A stretch of DNA of 51,861 nt from positions 1 through 51,861 of the forward strand of contig CAYJNA010000006.1 of the NCBI GenBank assembly GCA_964371225.1. The letters run 5' to 3'. The notes under the pieces are model-generated. The model worked only from the letters and a program-made list of their open reading frames with translations, did no database searches and was not told where the DNA came from. The stretch is from CAYJAD01 sp964371225. GTDB taxonomy: Bacteria > Desulfobacterota > Desulfovibrionia > Desulfovibrionales > Desulfovibrionaceae. Within the stretch, counting starts at the first letter, position 1. The number at the start of each line of letters is the position of its first letter. Of this stretch, positions 1 to 6,869 are shown piece by piece. Position numbers and translations under genes: made by a program.

Positions 1-55
1 TTTAAGCTAGAAATTCTATCTTTACTGACAGTTAAGTACTTTTTCAGTGTCGACT
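1..55 (+). repeat. Dispersed intergenic repeat, copy A
   Basis: This segment matches 21281-21335 at about 48 of 55 positions by eye. It ends in the core TTTTTCAGTGTCGACT (40-55), which recurs at 46294-46309 and, with changes, at 39175-39190. It lies immediately 3' of the mobA-like gene. It may extend left of the window. Function unknown; it could be the end of a small non-autonomous element. Confidence 0.6.
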
Positions 56-58
56 CTT

Positions 59-727
59 TTAGCGTAAAGCCTTACGCCATGTTTGTATATCCTTGGGCGT
101 ATTTAAATTAAAAAAGATGTCGTATTGCTCACAGTCTTGTGACGTATGCACAATACGCCTTTGCGCCGCTTCAGGGATAATCCAGCGCAATTTCACTTTA
201 TCTTCTTCTACAGCTTCCTGAAAATATGGCAAAGCCGCCACTTCATATAAAGCCAATAAAGACTGTACAAAATTGCGCTCAGGTTGCCAGTAGGCCGTCA
301 TAAGTGGCGGCTGGGCATGCGGTACAATGTGCAAAGAAGAAAAGTCATGAGAAGCAGCCATACGCGCCTTACATAAGACTTCAAGAGAAGCTACGCTCAC
401 CGCAGGCATATCACAAGCTAGTACCAAAATGGCCTTTAGCCCCCGAGCTTGCGCATGAAGAAGCGAAGCATGCAAAGCGCCGGCTGGGCCGCGCTGAGCG
501 TAAATATCTGGTACGCACGTAAAACCCTCACGTAATGCATCCGCTCTACACGACACCCAAACTTCACGACAAAAGGTCTGTAATAGATGCACATTGTGCT
601 CCAAGATATTACGTGCGCCAAGGTCGGCTTGTTTACGTATCTTGGCTTTATCAAAACCCATACGGCTGGCCAGACCACCGGCCAAGACCACACCGCCTAT
701 ATTTTCTTTGTCGTACATATAATTCAC
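59..727 (-). CDS. mobA: MobA-like molybdenum cofactor guanylyltransferase
   Basis: A 222-residue nucleotidyltransferase-fold protein. The N-terminal signature LAGG...SRMGFDK (residues 15-27) is the GTP-binding loop of MobA, which joins GMP to molybdopterin to make the MGD cofactor of DMSO-reductase-family enzymes. RGPAGAL (79-85) and the metal-binding CDMP (105-108) also fit the family. Usual MobA length is about 190-210 residues; Met4 is an alternative start. A strong terminator (733-767) separates it from the glmS remnant and ppiD upstream, so it is probably transcribed separately. No other molybdenum-cofactor gene is in view, so assignment to MobA rather than another small NTP transferase (such as MocA) rests on the motif and size. 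Confidence 0.75.
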   Translation of the reverse strand: MNYMYDKENIGGVVLAGGLASRMGFDKAKIRKQADLGARNILEHNVHLLQTFCREVWVSCRADALREGFTCVPDIYAQRGPAGALHASLLHAQARGLKAILVLACDMPAVSVASLEVLCKARMAASHDFSSLHIVPHAQPPLMTAYWQPERNFVQSLLALYEVAALPYFQEAVEEDKVKLRWIIPEAAQRRIVHTSQDCEQYDIFFNLNTPKDIQTWRKALR

Positions 728-732
728 TTTAT

Positions 733-767
733 CAAAAAAAAGACTTCTGTCTGTGACAAAAGTCTTT
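733..767 (-). terminator. Intrinsic terminator after ppiD/glmS remnant
   Basis: The arms AAGACTT (740-746) and AAGTCTT (760-766) pair, with an inner GTC/GAC. Read on the minus strand the hairpin is followed by eight T (733-740). It would end transcription coming from ppiD through the glmS remnant just before mobA. Confidence 0.7.
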
Positions 768-775
768 CTTAAATT

Positions 776-1012
776 TTATTTCACGGTGACGCTTTTAGCC
801 TGATTTCGCGCTTGCTCCACATGGCTATCTAAATACTCCGCCATGTCATAACTAAAAAGCTGTAAGATAGGCAAAGCAAAAAAAGCTGCCAAAAAAACTT
901 TATCCAAGGCCACAACAGAAGAGTCATACCCGCCATATTCCAAAAGGCTTAAGCCCTTCATCATCAAGGGCACCGCCGAACGATGCCCCACATAGCCTAT
1001 ACCACCGCACAT
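776..1012 (-). pseudogene. glmS: Internally deleted glmS remnant (78 codons)
   Basis: The ORF begins MCGGIGYVGHR, the N-terminus of glutamine-fructose-6-phosphate aminotransferase with its catalytic Cys2, and continues to LLEYGGYDSS, matching the family's LEYRGYDS. After about residue 38 it jumps to sequence typical of the GlmS C-terminus (LPILQLFSYD, then QARNQAKSVTVK; family QPRNLAKSVTVE). An intact GlmS has about 600 residues, so roughly 530 codons are missing, in frame. The glutaminase core and both isomerase (SIS) domains are absent, so it cannot make glucosamine-6-phosphate. A plausible ribosome-binding site (AGAAAGG) is retained. Changes at conserved sites (GIIGYVG to GGIGYVG, EYRGYDS to EYGGYDS) point to relaxed selection. 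A functional glmS should exist elsewhere. An assembly artefact cannot be excluded from sequence alone. Confidence 0.75.
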
Positions 1013-1033
1013 AAGCCTTTCTAAGTGCTATGC

Positions 1034-2950
1034 TTATTGTGCCATAAGGGCGTCTAAATACTCTTGATTCACAATTTCTACTTGCGCTTTTTCGGATAAA
1101 GCGAAGAGGAATAATTGGAACATTTTCTCTTGGCGTTGATTTACCAAGGCTTGAGAGAGAATCTCTTCCATGGGCTTCCATGATTCTTCAGCACCTGTGC
1201 CCACGCGAGATACGCGCGTCAACACAGCACCGTCTTGACCATCAACAGTGACAGCAAATGCTGAGGGAAGCCATGCATCTACCTCTGCACCAAAAAGTGC
1301 TGTACCAAGTTCTGGCTGATTGCCCAGTTCACCCACAGCCTGACCGCGCATAACCTTGCTTATGGACTTGATGCTGGCGGCATCTGGAGCTGTGGCATCA
1401 AAAGTTTTACGTGCTGCAGCTGCAGTTTCTAAAGCTTTCGTTACAGCAGCCTCTTTTGTAAGGGCTGTAATAATGTCTTCTTTCACTTCTTCAAAAGGAC
1501 GTACAGAAGCTTCTACTTTTTCACCCACGCGTGCAATAACATATCCCTTATCTTGGGTAGTTAAAGCTGTATCCAAAGGAACATTGCTCTCTGTGGTTAT
1601 AATGGTGGTAGCTTGCGCAGGAGTAATTTTTAACGCGCTTTGCAAAGCATCGGCTGTGCTCAAGCCTGTTTTTTGCACTTCGAGGCCATAGCCCTTGGCA
1701 GCTTGATCCAAGTCCTTACCAAGCACATTGGCTTCAATAAGAGCATCCACCACAGCGCCCATTTGAGCCGTGCCTTCTTCTGTAGCTAAGGTTGTACGAA
1801 TGGCATCTTCCACTTCAGCTAAAGGTACAAGACGTGCATCTTGCACTTCATCCACTTTAATAAGGTGTACGCCAAAGTTTGTGCGTACCACGTCAGACAT
1901 ATCGCCAGCTTGCATGGTGATGAGTACATCATTAAATGCAGGTACGGTATCACCGGAAGAAAGCCACTGTAAGTCACCACCATTGGGGGCAGAACCGGGA
2001 TCTTGAGAATGCTCTGTGGCTAAAGTGGCAAAATCTGCCCCTTCTTTAATTTGTGTAGCCAAATCTTGTAAGGTTTGTGTTGCTTTGTCCACTTCTTCTT
2101 GCGTAGCATCTTCGGCTACAGTTAAGAGGATATGACGTGCTTTAAACTTTTTGGGTTCTTCGTACTGGCTTTTATTTGCATCATAATAAGCTTGCACAGC
2201 TTCAGCGCTGATGGCATCTTTTTTGCCCAAAGCTTCAGGAGTCACAGATACATAGGCCACATCTACTTTAGCTGGTAAGGCGTAAAGAGCACGATTGCTT
2301 TCATAAAAAGCTTTTACAGCATCAGCTGCAGGTGCTGCCACAGAAGTCATATGGTCTGCAGCGGGAAAGAATATATAGTCAATATCGCGTTCTTCATAGG
2401 TATAGCCAAAAAAAGCCGCCGTTTCAGAACTAAAGCCCTTGGCAGTGGCTGTAAGATCTTGACGTAACTTTCCTTGTGTCAACTCTTCACGTACCATGGC
2501 TTCAAAATTACCGGCGCCAAGATATTGTGTATCCACAAAACGCTTATATTGTTCTGCATCAAATTTACCTTCGGCATTTTGAAAAGCCGGTATGGAAGTG
2601 ATGGCCTCACGCAACACCTCAGGAGAAACGGAAAGCTTTAAGCGTTTAATCTCTTCTGTGAGCAAAGCGTTCACAATAAGTTGCTGTAAAACTTGTTGTG
2701 GTAATTGTAATTGCTTAATTTGCTCTGCAGTAATTTGTGGATTTTGCGCACGTACGGACTCACGTGTTTGCTGGTATGCTTGCTCAAAGTCTATAACGGT
2801 AATGGCCTCACCATTAACTGTAGCCACTGTGGTGGAGCTGTTCATGCTTTGTACAGAACCAAGCCCCCAAAACACAAATACCAAGATAATAATACCAAAA
2901 GCCAATTTAACGCCCAAGGACTGGGAGTTATTACGAATAAAGTTTAACAT
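1034..2950 (-). CDS. ppiD: PpiD-type periplasmic peptidyl-prolyl isomerase
   Basis: 638 residues, the usual PpiD length. One membrane anchor lies at about residues 14-34, followed by a SurA-N-like chaperone region (about 40-180). A parvulin domain (about 268-375) starts at FKARHILL and includes GGDLQW and the closing NFGVHLIKV. A long C-terminal chaperone region follows. PpiD is inner-membrane tethered and helps newly exported proteins fold as they leave the Sec translocon. SecDF-YajC lies about 12 kb away. The gene is monocistronic apart from the glmS remnant 21 bp downstream; upstream the sigma-54 regulator has its own terminator. Identification is secure; the symbol follows the anchored SurA-N plus parvulin architecture. 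Confidence 0.88.
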   Translation of the reverse strand: MLNFIRNNSQSLGVKLAFGIIILVFVFWGLGSVQSMNSSTTVATVNGEAITVIDFEQAYQQTRESVRAQNPQITAEQIKQLQLPQQVLQQLIVNALLTEEIKRLKLSVSPEVLREAITSIPAFQNAEGKFDAEQYKRFVDTQYLGAGNFEAMVREELTQGKLRQDLTATAKGFSSETAAFFGYTYEERDIDYIFFPAADHMTSVAAPAADAVKAFYESNRALYALPAKVDVAYVSVTPEALGKKDAISAEAVQAYYDANKSQYEEPKKFKARHILLTVAEDATQEEVDKATQTLQDLATQIKEGADFATLATEHSQDPGSAPNGGDLQWLSSGDTVPAFNDVLITMQAGDMSDVVRTNFGVHLIKVDEVQDARLVPLAEVEDAIRTTLATEEGTAQMGAVVDALIEANVLGKDLDQAAKGYGLEVQKTGLSTADALQSALKITPAQATTIITTESNVPLDTALTTQDKGYVIARVGEKVEASVRPFEEVKEDIITALTKEAAVTKALETAAAARKTFDATAPDAASIKSISKVMRGQAVGELGNQPELGTALFGAEVDAWLPSAFAVTVDGQDGAVLTRVSRVGTGAEESWKPMEEILSQALVNQRQEKMFQLFLFALSEKAQVEIVNQEYLDALMAQ

Positions 2951-3002
2951 ACACTCTCCAAAAAATGTAATTGCCCTGATGCGTCAAGAAAACGCCCCAA
3001 GG

Positions 3003-3035
3003 CAAAAAAGATGGCTCTTGCAAGCAAGCAAGAGC
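3003..3035 (-). terminator. Intrinsic terminator after sigma-54 activator
   Basis: GCTCTTGC (3014-3021) pairs with GCAAGAGC (3027-3034). On the minus strand the stem is followed by ATCTTTTTTG. It begins inside the stop-codon region of the regulator gene and insulates ppiD. Confidence 0.6.
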
Positions 3036-3037
3036 TA

Positions 3038-4534
3038 TTATTCTATTTCAATACCCATAGCTCTATATTCATTGAGCTTATTTCGCAAAGTACGCACAGA
3101 AATACCTAGTAGCTCTGCAGCTTGGGTACGATTTCCAGATGTGGCTTCAAGCCCCTTGATAATCATGATGCGCTCCATCTCATGCAAAGGAATAACGGCA
3201 TCACCAAAAAGAGTATTATTAGAAGGCTTGCCAGCGGAAGCAGATTCATTACTTAACTCGCCAATGCCGCCTTGGGCATTGAGAAGTGTATCCGCAAAGC
3301 TTGTACCTTGCACGTCATCCTGATTTTCTTGACCATCCAACTCTGGCGCGCCAGCAAAAAGAGGCCATGTGTCAGGATCTAACAAAAAGTGCCCAGGCTC
3401 AATGGGGTTTCCATTGGCCAGCAAGGTGGCGCGTTCCATAAGATTTTGCAATTCGCGTACATTACCAGGAAAATCGTATTGCATAAGCCATTGTACAGCA
3501 CTGGCTGACAATGAACTATTATGTAGGCCGTACTCTTTAGAATAATTCGTCATGAAAAATTGTGCCAGTGTAAGCACGTCTTTTTCACGCTCACGCAAGG
3601 AAGGCAAACGCAAGGGTATAACATTGAGGCGAAAGAACAAATCTTGACGGAATTTGCCTTCTTTAACCCAATCTTCCAAATTTCTGTTGGTGGTGGCAAG
3701 CACGCGTACATCCACACGCAAGGTGTCTGTGCCGCCCACTCTATCCACTTCCCCTTCTTGCAAAACGCGCAAAAGCTTGGCTTGCAAGCCCAAATCCATT
3801 TCTGAAATTTCGTCCAGAAGAATGGTTCCGCCAGAAGCTAACTCAAATTTACCGGGCTTACGCGCAATGGCACCTGTAAAAGCTCCTTTCTCATGGCCAA
3901 ATAACTCACTTTCAAGCAAATGTTCCGGCAATGCGGCGCAGTTTACAGCAATAAAAGGCCCTGAAGCTCTATTACTCCATGCATGTAAAGCACGAGAAAA
4001 AAGTTCCTTACCTGTACCTGATTCGCCATTGATGAGCACTGTGGCTTTGGAAGGAGCAATTTGCTTTGCCAAAGCCATAACTCGTGCCATGGCAGGATGT
4101 TCACCCACAATATTGGGGCCACCGCCAAAGACAGCCGTACGTCCGCCTAGACTGGACGACGCAGGAGCTTCCATCTTCTTTTTGGGTGCACGTGTTACCG
4201 CAACAATTTTGTCAAGATCTAAGGGTTCAAGCCAATAATCCGTAGCGCCCAGTTCCATAAAACGTTGCGCTTCTTCAGCATTGCCTTTGTCTGTAATGAT
4301 GATAATAGGTGGAAATGCGGGGTCGTCTTGTCCCACAGCAAGGAGGTCTTCAGCTTTAAACCCTGGCAGCGTTGGGCGCGCAAAAATAACACCAGGCCCT
4401 GACTTACGAATAAAGACAGAAGCGCCCTGAAGGTTCTCAGCAATACCGATTTCGTACCCCGCCTCACGTAAAGGGGGGAAAACACGAGTAACAGCATGTG
4501 CCGGAGCCAAAAATAGAATACGATGCGTTGCCAT
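3038..4534 (-). CDS. NtrC-family sigma-54 activator with degenerate receiver
   Basis: 498 residues. Residues 1-115 are receiver-like but have FARPTLPG where receivers have an LLDxxMPG-type phosphorylation site: Arg53 occupies the Asp position and the N-terminal acidic pair is missing. Classical phosphorylation is therefore unlikely. The AAA+ domain is intact: Walker A GESGTGKE (170-177), GAFTGA sigma-54 contact loop (217-222), Walker B LLDEIS (239-244) and the R-finger region FRQDLFFRLN. A Fis-type helix-turn-helix (NRTQAAELLGISVRTLRNKL) ends the protein. It should activate sigma-54 promoters under control of something other than an Asp phosphorelay. No kinase gene is adjacent. A candidate sigma-54 promoter lies upstream of flgF, but no link is shown; the target genes are unknown. 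Confidence 0.88.
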   Translation of the reverse strand: MATHRILFLAPAHAVTRVFPPLREAGYEIGIAENLQGASVFIRKSGPGVIFARPTLPGFKAEDLLAVGQDDPAFPPIIIITDKGNAEEAQRFMELGATDYWLEPLDLDKIVAVTRAPKKKMEAPASSSLGGRTAVFGGGPNIVGEHPAMARVMALAKQIAPSKATVLINGESGTGKELFSRALHAWSNRASGPFIAVNCAALPEHLLESELFGHEKGAFTGAIARKPGKFELASGGTILLDEISEMDLGLQAKLLRVLQEGEVDRVGGTDTLRVDVRVLATTNRNLEDWVKEGKFRQDLFFRLNVIPLRLPSLREREKDVLTLAQFFMTNYSKEYGLHNSSLSASAVQWLMQYDFPGNVRELQNLMERATLLANGNPIEPGHFLLDPDTWPLFAGAPELDGQENQDDVQGTSFADTLLNAQGGIGELSNESASAGKPSNNTLFGDAVIPLHEMERIMIIKGLEATSGNRTQAAELLGISVRTLRNKLNEYRAMGIEIE

Positions 4535-4687
4535 ACCCTGAATCTTTTACCCTCTTGCGCTCTCAAAGGCAAGTATCTCTTTTCATTGTAATGCAAAAAG
4601 ATGTGTTTTTTTTCTGTTGCCTTCTATGGCCTAGCAATATATCCTTGTTTTCAACTAATATATCATATTAATTTTACAGGATAAATA

Positions 4688-5542
4688 ATGAAACAAGATA
4701 TTTTACATTCCCTTTTAGAAAGTATTGCTCAAGGAACACTTTCTGTGGAAAAAGCTTTGAAACATAAGGTGCTTCAAGAACATTTTGCGCATTTTACACA
4801 AAATGACCCAACAAATACGACTCCCCATAAAGAAAAAGGTACCATTGTTGATACACTTTGTGGCCTTACATTAGACACCTCTCGTGAGGCACGTACCGGA
4901 CTTGGTGAGGTTGTTTTTGCGCCGCATAAGAGCCCTGCACAATTGCTTTCTGCCATACAACATTTACACAACCATGCCCCCGTTTTAGTGACACGTGTGC
5001 AATCTGGCCAGTGGAAAAGCCTACAGGAACATTTTCCTCAAGGGTCAAGCTATGAAGAAGCGAAGCTCTTTAGCCTTGGCAAAAATTTACCAACGCCACC
5101 CACCGAGGAAAATCCATGGAAGACACATGGAGATGTTATTGTTATTTCCGCTGGGGGTGCTGATAGACCTGTGGCCTTAGAAGCCTTTGCCACATTACAT
5201 TTTTGGGGCATCCATGCAGGATTTATAGCAGATGTGGGCGTGGCAGGATTACACAGACTGACACCACATGTACCAGCTTTACAAAAAGCAAAAATTATCA
5301 TCGCCGTGGCTGGCATGGAAGGCGCCTTGCCCGGCATTGTGGCTGGTTTTGTCCACTGTCCTGTGCTGGCTGTGCCCACATCTGTGGGCTATGGCGTCGG
5401 AGCGCATGGAAAAGCCGCCTTGAGCAGCATGTTATGCTCCTGCGTGCCCGGCATTGCCGTATGTAATATTGATAATGGCTTTGGCGCCGCCGCCTTTGCC
5501 GCCAAAAGCATGGGGATTTTGCAAAATAGAGACCTCTGCTAA
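4688..5542 (+). CDS. larB: LarB-like nickel-pincer cofactor carboxylase
   Basis: 284 residues, start supported by AGGATAA upstream. The N-terminal half carries DTSREARTGLGEVVFA, typical of LarB. The C-terminal half (about 155-284) is PurE-like, with VIVISAGGADRPVALEA, VAGMEGALPGIVAG and PTSVGYGVG. In Lactobacillus, LarB carboxylates the pyridinium ring of nicotinic acid adenine dinucleotide and releases AMP, the first step to the nickel-pincer cofactor of lactate racemase-type enzymes (LarA). LarC and LarE, needed for sulfur transfer and nickel insertion, are not in the window. It is a single-gene plus-strand unit between two minus-strand genes, followed by a J-domain-like scrap and a terminator. 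Confidence 0.87.
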   Translation: MKQDILHSLLESIAQGTLSVEKALKHKVLQEHFAHFTQNDPTNTTPHKEKGTIVDTLCGLTLDTSREARTGLGEVVFAPHKSPAQLLSAIQHLHNHAPVLVTRVQSGQWKSLQEHFPQGSSYEEAKLFSLGKNLPTPPTEENPWKTHGDVIVISAGGADRPVALEAFATLHFWGIHAGFIADVGVAGLHRLTPHVPALQKAKIIIAVAGMEGALPGIVAGFVHCPVLAVPTSVGYGVGAHGKAALSSMLCSCVPGIAVCNIDNGFGAAAFAAKSMGILQNRDLC

Positions 5543-5553
5543 ATTATTGCCTA

Positions 5554-5634
5554 GGGTTTTATGAAGTATTGATGCCAGTCAGTGCGAATAAGGAAGACTT
5601 GAAACAAGCCTATAAAATAAAAATACCGAAAAAA
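5554..5634 (+). pseudogene. J-domain-like fragment
   Basis: Twelve bases after the larB stop, one frame reads GFYEVLMPVSANKEDLKQAY, which resembles the start of a DnaJ J-domain (typical FYEVLGV-x-ASKEDLKKAYR). It has no start codon, has apparently lost about two residues, and ends before the HPD motif. It does not match the cbpA gene of this window closely enough to be a recent copy. The best reading is a remnant of a J-domain gene once next to larB, but it is only about 22 residues long and chance similarity is possible. Confidence 0.4.
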
Positions 5635-5666
5635 GGCATTCTATGCATTTATGTTCGGTATTTTTA
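5617..5666 (+). terminator. Intrinsic terminator after larB
   Basis: AAATACCGAA (5621-5630) pairs with TTCGGTATTT (5654-5663), followed by T-rich sequence on the plus strand and an A-rich left flank. It could also act for the convergent deacetylase gene. Confidence 0.65.
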
Positions 5667-5679
5667 TTGATACACTTTA

Positions 5680-5697
5680 AATAAAAGCGCTTTTATT
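5680..5697. repeat. Perfect 18-bp palindrome
   Basis: AATAAAAGCGCTTTTATT is an exact self-complementary sequence without a loop, between the larB terminator and the 3' end of the deacetylase gene. It may be a protein-binding site or the remains of a terminator. Confidence 0.5.
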
Positions 5698-5743
5698 GTA
5701 ATTCCATGAAGGTGCTTTCGTATTCATATTCACGCAAAGATAG

Positions 5744-6607
5744 CTATTGTACATGAATTTCTTTTGTCTCCACGACTTCTACTACAGAAACTGGCTGTTG
5801 TTTGGCCTGTGCCTGCCTCTCTAGCTCTTGAAAAGCTTCTAGTTCTTTACGTGCTACTTCTTCTAAAATATCATTGGATTGCATTTCTTGGCGTAAAGCC
5901 GTCAAAGCAGCTTCAGAACTTTGCGCTTCGGTATATTCACTCACCGTAACAAAACGTTGGCAACCTATTTGACGTAAAGTTTGAACTATAAGCCGCACAT
6001 TGCGTGCTGTACGCAACTTTGTATCATGAAATAAGTAGATTCCACGTTGTGTTTTTGAAGTCATGGCTTCGTTAATCATGTTTGGCATGTGCGCGTAGTT
6101 CACTCTGCCGCGCCAGTCATTACTATCCGTAGACCACAAAATTATGTCCAAATCAAATTCATTTGCGATTTTTACTGTTCGAAAGTTAAATTCGCCCAAT
6201 GGAGGACGTAAAAAACGTGGTGCAGGAATGCCATATTTTGCCAACAAGGCATTGGTGTCTTTTAGCTCTTTACGTACACTTGCATCAGAAAGTTTCGCCA
6301 ATGATAAATGTGTATACGCATGACTTGCCACTTCGTGTCCTTCAGCATGCATTCTTTTTGCAATGCTAGGCAAGTAACTTAACTGCGCTCCTAACACAAA
6401 AAAAGTGGCTTTGACATTTTCTTCAGCCAAGACATCTAAAATTTTATTACTGTGCGGGTGGGGGCCATCGTCAAAGGTAAGGGCACAGATATTATGCATC
6501 TTTGGATCCATAATCTGCATAACATCGTAGACTTTAGCCTGTGAAGTTGTGGGAAAAAGAAAGAAAGCTACAAAAAGTAAGCTATAATAAAAACGAAATG
6601 TAATCAT
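5744..6607 (-). CDS. Exported polysaccharide deacetylase (NodB/CE4)
   Basis: 287 residues from the preferred start. An in-frame ATG 25 codons upstream (6682) would put a poor leader before the signal sequence. The chosen Met gives a classic signal peptide (residues 1-24, ending TTSQA) and has GTGAG upstream. CE4 metal-dependent deacetylase motifs are present: TFDDGP (44-49), SHAYTH with both metal His (95-100), RPPLG (134-138), DSNDW and LFHD. Likely substrates are peptidoglycan or an exopolysaccharide, acting in the periplasm. The last ~60 residues are a Glu/Gln-rich, probably helical tail outside the catalytic fold. It is a separate unit downstream of two terminators that follow rny. Confidence 0.85.
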   Translation of the reverse strand: MITFRFYYSLLFVAFFLFPTTSQAKVYDVMQIMDPKMHNICALTFDDGPHPHSNKILDVLAEENVKATFFVLGAQLSYLPSIAKRMHAEGHEVASHAYTHLSLAKLSDASVRKELKDTNALLAKYGIPAPRFLRPPLGEFNFRTVKIANEFDLDIILWSTDSNDWRGRVNYAHMPNMINEAMTSKTQRGIYLFHDTKLRTARNVRLIVQTLRQIGCQRFVTVSEYTEAQSSEAALTALRQEMQSNDILEEVARKELEAFQELERQAQAKQQPVSVVEVVETKEIHVQ

Positions 6608-6764
6608 AAAATACTCACAAAATATATTTACATAAGCTTTAAATATTGCAACATTATTAGCCTTAAAACCTTTGGCTTTCATGCTGCTTTTCTAAAAGAT
6701 TTTGCGAAAAATAGCCTTGGTCAGCGTTTCACACATCTTTACAGCGCAAAGCGCTTATCTGCTA

Positions 6765-6793
6765 CGAAAAAAAGAGAGTCTTGTAAAGACTCA
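6765..6793 (-). terminator. Second (distal) terminator after rny
   Basis: GAGTCT (6776-6781) and AGACTC (6787-6792) form a stem with a 5-nt loop. On the minus strand it is followed by CTCTTTTTTT. It lies just beyond the first rny terminator, giving a tandem pair ahead of the deacetylase gene. Confidence 0.6.
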
Positions 6794-6819
6794 AAGCTCT
6801 TAAAATATTTTTTGCGAGG

Positions 6820-6862
6820 AAAAAGTATGCTTCAAAACTTAAAAAGCTTTGAAGCATACTTC
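6820..6862 (-). terminator. Intrinsic terminator after rny
   Basis: Perfect 13-bp arms, AGTATGCTTCAAA (6824-6836) and its complement (6848-6860), with five T following on the minus strand. Confidence 0.75.
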
Positions 6863-6869
6863 TAATAAA

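Noticed and set aside
2592..3323. Plus-strand 243-codon open frame across the ppiD-regulator junction
   Set aside because: It is antisense to the conserved start of ppiD and the 3' end of the sigma-54 activator, including its terminator. Its composition is that of a shadow frame.
3654..4238. Plus-strand 194-codon open frame
   Set aside because: It lies wholly antisense to the AAA+ domain of the activator and has no recognisable domain.
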